From positions 219,453 to 283,452 of the forward strand of contig JAHNUO010000033.1 of assembly GCA_019787685.1 (NCBI GenBank): 64,000 nt of DNA, read 5' to 3'. The DNA comes from Chiua virens (lineage: Eukaryota; Basidiomycota; Agaricomycetes; Boletales; Boletaceae). Below are positions 21,330 to 32,533 of the stretch, in pieces. The notes below the pieces were generated by a model. That model had not been told where the DNA came from and searched no databases. It worked only from the letters and a program-made list of their open reading frames with translations. Positions within the stretch are counted from its first letter, which is position 1; every line of letters begins with the position of its first letter. Made by a program: the position numbers and the translations under genes.

Positions 21330-23750
21330 GATATCAATAAAGGTTGAGGAAGAGCAGAAGGCAACGGGGACATCAAGTCGCTGAGTGGATTCATGGTCTG
21401 TTGACAGTCATCACTCATTCATCGCTGCTCATGCCCTCGCTCGCTCATTCAACACCATCCCAAACCACCCAGGAAGTCTTTCGGTTTCCGACCCAGCCTC
21501 CCGTGCTCCTTTCAGGTCCCCCAACTGCGTGTATCTGCCGTCGACCTTACCAAGGACCCCTATGTTGCACGTACACAGCATCTTACTTGCATGACCCTGG
21601 TACCACCCCCATCGCCGGCGTCGAGGTTGCAAACACCCATATTAACTTGAACATCAAGCCCTCAGCTTTGGCAATTCTGCGTGTGTTTTTACCCTTCATC
21701 CAGCTGTCTTGCTGATCACGATCTGTTGGATTGATGGTGGTTCTTTACTGGTCAGGCTGCTCGGAATTCACATCCATATGCAAACTGCTATGTCCAACCA
21801 TCTTCTACCCTCAATATTCACCACATACTTCGGTCGACAGTAGAGGAGTCTCCCGGCCGCCATTCTGGTGTACATTCGCCTCTCAAGGCTTCCATCAAGG
21901 GCAACATGTAGTCAACGACCCTCTTGTCTTTCTTCGCATCTGGATCACCATCTCTACCACATCTCTTTGGATGATAATGTTGTGCAACATCGTCAGGACC
22001 CAGTCTTCGCCCAGAGACACACCTCTATGGAGATCATATGTCAGTTTCGGCCGTGTCCCTGCCTCACGTTCCAGCGCAACGACTGAAATTAAGGCCCGTA
22101 TCGTCTCGTTCAGGTTCAATCAAGGAACATGGCCTCATGATCCGTAGTTTCATACCGAGCAGTTACTCTGAATACCTCCGTCGCCCTCGAAGTGAATGAA
22201 GTGGTGCCGCGATAATGGCCGATAGGAAATGGGTTGCTGATGCTGACAGAGCTGCGAATGCGTCGCAAGACCTTTCCTCGTCCAAATCAAGTAGGTATTC
22301 GATCACCTCGTAATGGCCGGCTGAGATGACTGTTCAGACCCAGAGCTCAAGCCTCCTTCTCTTGTTCTCACCAGCTTCACTGAGAATCGATCTACTCCCC
22401 ACAAGAAAGTTAGGGCCGGTCTCAAAAGAGTATTCCCTGACACTCATTACGAGCTGAAATTGGCGATCGCCATGGATGAGGTACGTCCACTCCTCACTTG
22501 AGAACGTCTGTGTGCCAGTGGATACCATCCAGCGGACTTTTTTGTAGAGCAATGAGCGACCACACGCATGCTGAGAGCCATGCTATTTGTGTTGTATTCG
22601 CATCGACAACATCCAAGGTCGCGGACACTGCTGCTCCAAACCCAAAATGTAGATGTGACCATGTAATTCCTACGTGACTTACTTTTACCTAGGTAACTTT
22701 CTCTCAAGACTGCACAAGCAAGCGAGTATGATTTTGCGTGTAGTAGACAGTGCCGGGTGACTCGGAAACCAAAGCTTTCAATTGACGAACATCGAGAGAA
22801 AACGAAGGCGACGCGGTCGGCAAATGCACGACCGAAACCATGGCGCCTAGCTCATCAAACACATCAAGTTAGTCCCCTCTTATTCTCCGCATCCGCTCAC
22901 GCCCCCCAGCAGCTAGGCTACATCTGTATCGCACTCGCAATCCTGATGATGGTGCCCGACAACCAAGAATGACATACTGCATACACCGTCACCGTCGATT
23001 ACAAGCATGGTACATCCCCCTTCGCACGCCCGTGTTACACACCATGACCGACCCGGGTAGGTACCACCGCAGGCATATCTGCATGCGATCGGTCCCTCAG
23101 CGTTCGGAAACTCATCGATCCCGCTGTCATCCCCTCGGATTTTACATAAGGCCACATGGTGCCCCTTCGCGCACGCCACGGCGGCGTATTGGAATGTAGG
23201 GAGGCCAGTGTCGATTTGTGCAGGCTTACACAGCAACCCGAGGGCGGCGTCCTGTGTGAACTCGTGAATGAGGACGAGATGGGGACGACTCGGATGGCGC
23301 GTCGGGACGACTGTAGGACGTTCGCGGACGAGCAGAATCTCAACATGATCAGCGTGGAGATGCTCGCAGCGTATAGAAAGTCTCTCTATGTCCTATAGAT
23401 GCTCGCTCGCAACCACACAGGATGTAACTTCAAACGTTGTAGGCAATGCCCGTTATCTACATCACTATGCATTGGCCTTGACGATCTGCGTAGACATTAT
23501 GATATTAACTGCTCAGTGGCAAGGAACCCACTGACATTGCGAACATTGATCTGGTCGCAAGTGGTTGGATATTCAGTATACTGTTTGATTATCCATTCGC
23601 TTATCATTGAGAGGGCAATCTACCCGTTCTTCTCAGGAGTGACGTCCAGTGTAACCCAGTAGAGCATTGACAAAGCACAGCAAGATAACATTCGGATCTA
23701 CAAGTGAAAATGGTATGGTCCGGGAACATCGCTGGAATGTAGTGGCTACG
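21330..23750. other. spacer of duplicated relic blocks
   Basis: No complete gene is recognised. The block at about 21700-22690 (plus) has a diverged copy at 35840-36910 on the minus strand, plus shorter pieces at 26600-26870, 31770-31990 (minus) and 47290-47420. Shared landmarks include a TTCTTTACTGGTCAGGCTG stretch and a frame like 'TWPHDP'/'EHGLMIHRFVP'. The block at 23100-23520 is repeated at about 26870-27235. The coding-like traces are cut by stops. They may be remains of a gene carried along when the W units duplicated. Confidence 0.5.
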
Positions 23751-23889
23751 ACTCAAACACAATAGGTGATCAACTTGGAACAAAAGAGCGTGTACTGCAG
23801 GAAACGAGAGACGGAAAGAAATGGATTTGAGACAGAGACGTTGACAAGGAACTTCTGAGACGACGACGGTACTACACCAATCTCACGTC

Positions 23890-26343
23890 CTACCCCATGA
23901 TAACCTTTGCCTTGACGACGTTCATTACCGTAAGAGCATTCTTCTTGTTGGGACCGACCCCCGACTGCGTGATGACCTCCTTTGACAAGCCCAACTGCGT
24001 CGTGCACAATACAAACTCGCTCCTCCACTTTTTCCCTGGACCAGCCGAGTCGACATCCATTGTTTTCCCATCTAACAGCTTCAATGGACAAATCGCCTCG
24101 ACTCGATAGTCGGCCGACAGTGCGTTCATCATCGACTTTGTGAGTTGCCCCACGGTGGTGAGGATAAAGGATATCCGACCCCGGAATTTCGACGCGATCA
24201 TCTCTTTCGCAGCAGAGGCGGAAGGGGCACAACCACCAGTGACAATGATATCACAAATTCCGTCCATCGTAGACGTGATAAGCATGCTCGGGTTGCTCGA
24301 ACAGGTCGATGAGAGAGAAGCGTAGGTTAGCGATCGCCAGCGGGCAGATATTGTCTGTGACTCTATTATTCGCCATCAGCAGAATAATCAATAGCGCGCT
24401 GAATGTAGTTCTTCACCTGATTTCCGGACTATGCTGTATAATTCACGGATCAGCCGATCGGGCCCGCTATCCATGGACCACGAGGACATGATCCCACACA
24501 GGTGATAGATAAGGTAGGCACGAAAGGCGATGGGGAGATACGCAACGACCTCTGTGCGTGAGTTACTCCGTAATCGGTTCACCAGAGATTGTCCGATAGA
24601 TCCGGTGACCTTCGTTGCAATAGAAACTTGCTCCTCCGTTGGATTCGTAACGCGGGGCTCGAAATTGTGAATGATACGATCGGCGATGAATGTGGAACTC
24701 CAATCTATCTTCTCATTGAGTTGTTGGAGTGTTTCGACGATATTCATCTCCGCACGTGCATCCGCCTGAGTAATGAAATTTTGCACGATGAACGGCGTAC
24801 GCTGACTCTGTTCGACGACGGACTTGAGACATCTAAACTGCTCATCATACCATTCCTGGATCTGGATGGTTTGAGATTGGGAGAACCGAAGTTCCTCGCG
24901 CACGGCGATGAGTTCCTCTGAATCGCGGCGGCGTTCCTCGAGTTCCTTGTTTGCAACGGCGAGTTCTTCTGTTTTGACGGCATGGGAACGTTTCCAGTGG
25001 TCCACATCGGCAGTGAGGGCGTCAATTTGGTGATCTTTGGCTTCAGCAGATGATTTTAAGGTCTCCAGCTCCATTTGAGTGGAGGCGAATTCGCGCGACT
25101 GGGCTTCATGGCAGCCTTGGAGAACTGTAAGTTGATCCTTTAGTTCCCGCACGGCTTTCTTGAGGTCGATCATTTCTTCGAGTATTAGAAACCCAGGATC
25201 AACATGCTGATGGTCTAGATTAGTTTGGGTGATACACGCACCCGCCTGTGTACGAGACATCATTCTTTCTCTGGGATCTATATTCTGGTGGGTTGCCAGT
25301 GGAAATTGAGTCAGCGGGGCACATATAAGGTCTAACGGTGCAGGTACACTTACATTGTGAACATAGCGACAAGGGAGGATATCACCGAGATTCCGAACGG
25401 TGATTGTCTTGCCATGACCAATTGCGATGTCGTAATTTTCTGAAATCGCCATTGTAAAGACCATGTCATTGTAGTCAATGTCAGATCCGATTTTCGACTG
25501 TGTCGTCGTATCCCAGAATGATATTGACGAGTGGGCAGAGGCCGCGATGAAGCTACGATTGTTTGGCAGAACGATGCACCCCCGTTTTTCCACGCCGTCC
25601 GTGCGGATGGGCCACTGCGAGTGTGTTTCTCCGGTGGAGACATCGAGATAGTGGATTATACCGTCATGAGAGATGGCGTAGAGGTGTGTACTATCGTCAT
25701 TCCACGCAAGGCATTGATTTAAACCTGAGCCAGGTTGGATTTCGGAGAATTCTTGGAAGAGATGGCCATCCTCGCTGTTGTAGACACGAACAGAACGATT
25801 CCGGGCAGCGGTGGCGAGAAGACGTCCGTTCGGTGAAAATTTGACCGGGACCACATCGTTGTCGTGTCGTAGTGTCAGCAGTCGCTTGCCCGTCGACCGC
25901 TCCCAGACGCGAGCAGTGCCATCAAACGATCCGCTGGCGATTTTGGTCCCATCTGGAGAGATGTCCACCCCAATGACTCCTCTTGTATGCCCTTCCATCT
26001 TGCTCACCCTCTCCTTGCTCTCCACGCTCCACACCAACACAGGTCCCCAACCCGAACAGCCCACGATCCACTTTCCATCTTTCGATACAGCAATATCGTT
26101 GGCGCAACCCCCCACATCTATTGGCCTTGCAACTTCCTCGCCATCCTTCAATCGCCATCGTCGAAACTTCCCTTCCCGTCCTGCACTCAAAATCTGTTTG
26201 CCCTCCATCAGGAACGCTACTGAATATATGGTGTCTCTCCCATCAATCTCGATTGTCACTTGAATTTTCGTCAGTACCGTGAATACATCGGTCCCATCCA
26301 TTGACTCACTGTTCTCCAGTATTCCGGGTAACCTGCGAGACAT
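23890..26343 (-). CDS. W3: WD40-coiled-coil family protein, intact
   Basis: ATG at 26343. The five-exon layout is that of W4: a 51-nt intron, propeller exon, 69-nt intron, short exon, coiled-coil/helical exon, about 55-nt intron, C-terminal exon ending at TAG 23890. The propeller has seven blades, with repeats such as 'DGTKIASGSFDGTARVWERSTG'-type strands. The coiled coil carries the 'NKELEERRRDSEEL' block, followed by 'QNFITQADARAEMN' and 'CGIMSSWSMDSGPDRLI'. The first two large introns happen to be open, so an unspliced frame of 651 codons exists, but splice signals match the other copies. The segment between intron 1 and the first blade is deleted relative to W4-W6. Function unknown; a soluble scaffold is my inference. 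The C-terminal 'SARWRSLTY' and 'VLCTTQLGL' motifs recall uncharacterised Agaricomycete coiled-coil proteins. Confidence 0.82.
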
Positions 26344-26540
26344 CTTTCGGCTGAGTGGACGGTGACAGAAAACAAGATATGTGGAGGTCTATTCACAACA
26401 GAGGGGGCACTTTTGCGCGCAGCCTACACGTGTCTTTATCGGATTACATCAGATCGCTGTATCTCGTCCCGGCCCCCGATACTTGTTTCCGCCTAGTCAT
26501 TGCAGGTAACGAGTTTCTAATCAAGCCGATGCCATGATGG
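26344..26540 (-). promoter_or_regulatory. W3 upstream region with CACGTG box
   Basis: CACGTG at 26427-26432, 84 bp before the ATG, in the same setting as in W4-W6. CACGTG is the classic bHLH (E-box/CDE1) site; binding here is inferred. Confidence 0.5.
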
Positions 26541-27522
26541 TAACGAAAATCCGTCCATTAAATATCGAAAAAGGTCGGTAAAAAGCAGAATCATATGTGT
26601 GTATTACAGGGATATCAAGTCGCCGAGTAGATTCGTGGTCCGTTTCTTTACTGGCGTCACCCAACCCATTGCCGGCATCGGGGTAGAAAACGCCCACAAC
26701 AATCTGAACATCAGGCCCTCAGTTGTGGTAATTCTGTGTGTCTTTTCGCCCTTCATCACCTTGTCCCGCTGATCAAGCTCTGTTGGCGTAATGATAATTC
26801 TTTCCTGGTCAGGTTGGAATTCACATCCATATCCATTCACATGCCCACCATTACGTCCAAACAGTCATCGTTCGGAAACTCGCCGATCCCGCCGCCGTCC
26901 CCGTGGATTTCACATACCCGAGACCAGTGTTGATCTGCGCAGGCTCAGACAGCAACCCGAGGGCCGCGTCCTGTGCGGTCTTGTGGGTGAGGACGAGATG
27001 GGCACGATGACGCCGGGACGACTGTAGGACGTTTGCGGACAAGTGGGGTCTCAATATGACCCACGTGGAGATGCTCGCAGAGTATAGAACCTCTGTATCT
27101 GTATAGAGGCCCACTCGCAACTGCGCGGGATGTCACAATAAAAAGTTGTGTGTAATTCCTGTTATCTGCATCACTCTACGCCTTGGCCTCAACGATCTGC
27201 ATGTACTACATATCAAACACCACCCTGGACTCAGCCGTTCCATTATTATATCGTAGGCTAATTTCCACTCAAATGACGTCAGTAGGTCTCCCACTTTCAA
27301 CTGCTCGGTGCTGGTCTGGGGCTCTCGCGTACGCCGAGGGGGTGGGGTTTATTATGCTTGGCTTATAATACCCCCCCACCCAACCCCGGGGAACGAGGCG
27401 AAATACATAATATAAGATTGTATAACATGAGCTTTACGAGTCAGATTACAGTAAGTGATACATCTAGAATATCATAAAATAATTCAACGCCTTGCACCGT
27501 CAATAAAAAAGACCACTATATC
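26541..27522. other. spacer with duplicated blocks between noxR and W3
   Basis: Contains a copy (about 26600-26870) of the TTCCTGGTCAGGTTGGAATTC-type block also seen at 21750, 31820 and 36740, and the second copy (26870-27235) of the block at 23100-23520. No intact gene is visible. Confidence 0.5.
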
Positions 27523-30084
27523 CTACGATACATCCACACACCACACCTCGATCTTGCCCTCCGACTTCCCTTTCCCATTCTCCCTTGCCGTCTCGATCGC
27601 GAGCTCGAAATCGCTCTCGTCGCGCAACGTAATCTTTGTCCCGTCCTCATCCACAAACTTCATCCCCAATCCCGTCAACGACGTCCCAAACTTGGTCGTC
27701 ACCCGCTCCACGAACTCGTCAAACGATGTGAGTGGCGACATCGTCATCCCACGCACGTCGCCCTGGTAGTGCAGCTGCGAAGGGCGTCGGAAACGATTCG
27801 ACACGAGAATGTGGGACGTACCTTGACCCGGATGGTCGCCATTTCCAACTCGTCGTTGACGAACCCGTCGTCGTTCTCGTCATCGTAAACCGGCACGCGA
27901 CGCACCGTGGGGCGGCGGGTCGGTTTCCGGCGGAGTGTCCTGTTCGAGACGCTCCTGTTCATGTTTGGACTGCTCATGTTGACCACGTTTGGGCTGGGTT
28001 CAATGACAACCACGTCTGCGCCCATGTTCTGGTTCATATCCGTGGCCATGTGTGGCCCACTCATCATAGCCACATTCGCAGCCCTCGAGGGTGCCCGACC
28101 ATGCCCAGAGCTCGAGCTCGCGTTGCTTGGCGTCCTGACAGGGCTGGGAGCAGGTTGTATCCATGCGGGTAATCCTTGTTGTTCCCGTGCCAGGGGTTGC
28201 GGTTGTTGATATGGTAGCACTGCCGCAGGTGACTGTCGTTTTTGCACTGGCGGTGTACTCGATTGTGCTTGAGTCGTAGGGGGGCGGGAAATGGATGTCG
28301 GTGAGACACACTCCTCCGTATACCCATCTATATACGAGTCGTAGAATTGTCCGTCTAAACATCCAAGAGTGAGCTCAGCGACATGCCAAGAGACGGATAA
28401 ACGAAGGACACGCGAAATCATGCCCACCTTCTTGTGCAGACGGGGGCATAGCAGGTAATACCAACGGTGTCGCATCTTGGGAAGGGTTCACGTATTGACC
28501 GGGCTGCAGAACTTGGGGAAGCGCTTGCAATGGGCGTGGTATGGACGACTGCTGCGTGACTGGAGTTACTTCTTCTGGTAGTCTCCGAAGACTCGGTTGA
28601 CTCCGAAGCATCCTCGGTGTCCCGCCCACTGCTGCCCCAATATCACCGCCGTCCCTCGGGACACCCGCCCCAACCCCCGCAACCACAGCAGCTGGGACTT
28701 GCGGCGTCTTGACCCTCAGAGGCATAACATTCGTGTTGACCGTGTTGCTTCTTGCCAGACGTGTGGTGTTGCTCCTGCCCAAGGTCGTATTGCTCCTCAA
28801 CAGGTTCAATGTTGATGGTACATTCGCGGGATTTGAGACCGACTGCGACCGTCGCGACGCAAGGATCGCGGCCATGTCAGGGCGAACGGTGGCACCGACT
28901 TGAAGCGTCGTCTTGGAACGTTCGAGAGCAATACGACGTGCGATGATCGGGTCCGTGCCTGGATGTACACGATGAGAATGGACGGAAATGCGTCGATAAA
29001 CGGACGACGAACGAGGTGCAGGCACGGTTGCGCTTCTGGACAGCGAGAACTTGGCGCCAAGATTCCTCTCGTCCTCTTTGTCCTCTTTGTCCGATTCAGA
29101 AGCTTGTTGCAGTCGCTTGACACCCGTGAACTCAGTAAAGGCATCGTCGGAATCGCTTGCCGCGACCAGTTTCTATCGTCACGGAGGGACGGAGGTGAGT
29201 GAGATAAGCAGAAATAAGACGGCAGAGAAAAACAGACGGCTTTTCCGAGATAATCCTTGCTCTTGGAATTCTTGATTTTATTTTCCGACGGACGATAGAG
29301 CACACCAACGGGCTGTGTGACGTCAGATAAATGCCGTACAGGAAAGACAGGGACGGACGATGCTGAACACAGTGTACCCCTGTCCACGCTCTCGGATAGC
29401 TTCATCAATCACATTATGCTCCTCCGTGATCTTCTGTCTGCTTGCCTCTTGCATGTCCGTCATGCCTTCTTGGGCATAACCGAGACTCAGTTCCGCGAGA
29501 CCCTTGTTGAACAGGATTTCGGCGCAGAAGAGTGTGAACTTGAGGCCAATTTGCTCGTAGTTGCTAGGGTGTCGATCAGGGCGAGTGCAAAACGATGGGA
29601 TGGGAACATACATGGCCTCATTCCCACGTAAAAATAGATAGGCGTCTTCAAAGTTGAGGAGCGCGAGGTCATAACGTTCTAGGAGAAAGTTGGACACGCC
29701 GCATTGGAAGTGCCTATAAGGGGAAGCGGTGAGAATAGGGACACTTGGACATAGCCTGCGGCACTCCTCGGAGCCAGATCGCTAGTAGTAACTGCGGGCC
29801 TGGTGAATACTCACGCGATGGCAAGGTAAGAGTCGAGGTTGGTCGCAGCAATGAAATGCTCGACGGCGGTCTCGTGGTCGCCGATGGTGGCATATATGAG
29901 ACCCATATTGGTGAGGATCTTTGAGGAATCGGCCATGAGCTGGTGGAAATATGAACGTGAGTACGGTGGTGAGGTAATGCCAACTCACGGAGAATGATTG
30001 CAGGGCTTGTTCAAAGTCTTGCTCATCGTACGCCTTGAGGGCAGAGACCCACGTTTCAAGTTCAGCCTTGAGGGAGAGTGACAT
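27523..30084 (-). CDS. noxR: NoxR, regulator of NADPH oxidase (p67phox-like)
   Basis: NoxR is the fungal p67phox counterpart: with Rac it activates NADPH oxidases for localised superoxide production. ATG at 30084; eight exons (30084-29989, 29939-29815, 29713-29612, 29563-29359, 29312-29238, 29172-28428, 28354-27822, 27774-27523) sum to 2133 nt, 710 residues, all with GT..AG introns. The N-terminal 170 residues are TPR repeats ('KILTNMGLIYATIGDHETAV', 'LNKGLAELSLGYAQEGM'-type). Next comes 'VGVLYRPSENK', the conserved activation-region position, then a long Ser/Thr/Pro-rich middle. The last 85 residues are a PB1 domain ('KFVDEDGTKITLRDESDFEL'). No SH3 domain is visible, as usual for fungal NoxR. 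It is the only complete copy; fragments occur at 18918, 41085 and 46065. It lies at the centre of the diverging W arms. Confidence 0.92.
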
Positions 30085-32394
30085 CAATGAGATAAGGAGT
30101 GGTAAGGAACAAGGAGAGGTAGTAAGAAGCTGCGTGCCAGACGCTGAATTGGTTAGTAAAAAAAAAGAACAAGGAGAAATCGAAATGGACGCCGTCCACA
30201 AAGTCATCGGCCATCTGAGACTATATAAATCACACCTTGGTTATTACTGCATATGGCACTACATAACAGCTTCTATACTTGGCACACTCCGGCACTGCTC
30301 CATCTGTGCACACTGCACTTTCAGCCTCGCCGTCTGATCAAGATTGTCGACCTGAAATTAGCTCTGCGTTGAACCAAGTGCATATCCATGCGCCGACTCT
30401 TTGCGTGATGCATACCTTCCTAGGAAAACGTACACCACCACCACGCTGTATTGTCATTGTCCGTGTCGCTCTACCTCGTCGCCGTTTCCAGGCTACCGTT
30501 TCAATGTTCAAAATAGAGGCGTGGGGCGAACGAACTGCCGTCCATTCCATTTCAGGTTCTGCATCACAGATCTCTGCTTCCGTAGCCGCTGCGACGGAGC
30601 CGGGCCCGGGGCCGCCGGCCGGATTTAAAATGATACCGGGCTTGCAAGTTTAACTCTAACACTGCTTTTATACTCCCAAGGAAATGCAAATCGAAGGAGA
30701 GCATAATCAAGTTTTTATCATCGCCAACCGCGAGTCAGCGCGAGACGAGGGAGGTCGGTTCAACTCGAATTCTGGAGGTTCTGACGGCCTCACGTCACCG
30801 TTCCGTGAACATCAAGGCTGTTGCAGACCGTGGCTGGATCGATTCAGCCCACTCAGTCATGTCCGGATGTTTTCTTCTCTCATACCTGCGTCCTGTATGA
30901 TCCCAGGCCATCGCAGCAGCCGACGTCACTGAACCCCATCGGATGACAAGTTCCATCAAGTCGTCGCACGTCTGACAGCTGTCACCAAATCTCAGATCCC
31001 ATCTTGCGGATGTCCGAGTCCTCTGCTGTGTTCTACATAGCCCGTCCGTCTGCCCCAACATATGCATATATTCCTTTCACACTCTTCCTCCCATCTGGCC
31101 GCACGCTTCTCCTGATCCATCTCCCCATGTGCCAACTTTTCCATCCGCCAGTGCTCCACCAGGTTTCCCTATCACACTTTGGCTACACTGGCAGTCCCTC
31201 TAGGTCTACCGAGCCAGCATCCTCACACCAACTTGAGAAAACCACGTCTTCCCATCGGTCGCGCACAAATCTCGGTATATATATTGCCCGTCGCTTGTCA
31301 ATGACAATTTCCGTCCGTCATCGTCGACCGCGTGAGAGCCTGACAGACATGTCGTCGGGTGGCAACTGTCACAGTGGCCCATCACGGATAGGGGCGTGGG
31401 TCCGGGTGTGCCACCGTGACGGTATCAACGATATCGATCATGTCCAGCCTGTTCGTGGCAGAGTGCCGATGATCGCGGTGCCACGATGTTCCTGAGGCTG
31501 CAAAGAAGCCGCATCAGTCGCGGTTGGTGACAGGGCGTTGAAGATACAGCCACCGGCCCGCCGTTGCTTCATCGACATCATGATGATCCAGACGCTGCTG
31601 CTGCTTCCCTTCTCATCATCTTCCATACCCTGTTCAGCCGCCTCTTCATGCACTCCGTTTCGGACTTGCTCACACATTGGTATTCTTACTAGCCTTTCAG
31701 TCGACTGTGTTTGTCCTTGTCCAGAAGATGCGCACGAGTCAGAGAAAGCGGCATAGAGATCCAGCTTGGGTCAAGCGCTGGTCCAATCCGTATCCGGTAC
31801 AAAGTTCATCATTTGAGCGGCCTGACCAGTAAAGAACCACCATTCCGCCGACAGATCGGATGATCAGTGGGACAAGAGGGTGAAGGACGAAAAGACACAC
31901 GGAATTGCCAAAGCTGAGCGCTGAGGGTTTGATATTCAGATGGATATGGGCATAGACGTGGACGCCATTAAGTAACTATATGTATACGACTAAGGGCAGA
32001 CGACGATTGTGCAACTTTTATCAAAATCATGGTAGCAACTCAAGGACTCGGGAGGGTCCTGGGTGAAGTCAACGGCAGATACAAGGAACTGGTGAGACTC
32101 GAAACGAGCGTGGGAGGCCAAGTCGGATACTGAGAAACCTCCTATGGGGGATGGAGCTGGAGATACGCAGCGAGGCCAACCGGGGCGAGGATGACGTAAT
32201 TACTCTCAACAAACCATGAGATCCAGTGAACGACTTGAGGACCCCATCGCCTTGTATTTATGATACGCATTGTATGACTCTGCTCTTTCCCGATCACCCA
32301 TCTTTGTCGTTTCTAATAAACAGAATTTTCGTTGGCATCCTGTCATCGTCTTCATTAGAAAATCACTACTTGCAATGTGCGATGGCCAGGCGGG
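30085..32394. other. no recognisable gene at the centre of the divergent arms
   Basis: Overlapping open frames occur on both strands (for example 31004-31495 plus, 30795-31067 and 31438-31677 minus), but none shows a domain I know. A stretch near 31110-31320 on the minus strand looks weakly coding. 31770-31990 (minus) is a copy of the relic block found at 36740-36910. The noxR promoter should lie in the first few hundred bases. Confidence 0.45.
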
Positions 32395-32533
32395 AACAAG
32401 CATCAAAGGCATAGGCCGGGATAGTGCAATCTGATAGGATCCGATGAAGAGGCACGTGTAGGCCGCGTGAAAAGTACCCTTGTGAATAAACCTCCACATA
32501 TCCCATTTCTGTCATCGTCCACCTACCCGAAAA
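32395..32533 (+). promoter_or_regulatory. W4 upstream region with CACGTG box
   Basis: CACGTG at 32453-32458, 76 bp before the ATG, within GAGGCACGTGTAGGC, followed by a CCCTTGTGAATA block and a pyrimidine-rich stretch before the start. The arrangement is shared with W5 and W6. Confidence 0.55.

Noticed and set aside
24388..26343. Single 651-codon open frame on the minus strand, as if W3 were intronless there
   Set aside because: The stretches VSVPAP.. and GACITQ.. correspond to introns with GTAAGT/GTGCGT donors and AG acceptors shared with W4-W6, where they contain stops or break frame. The long frame is a read-through.
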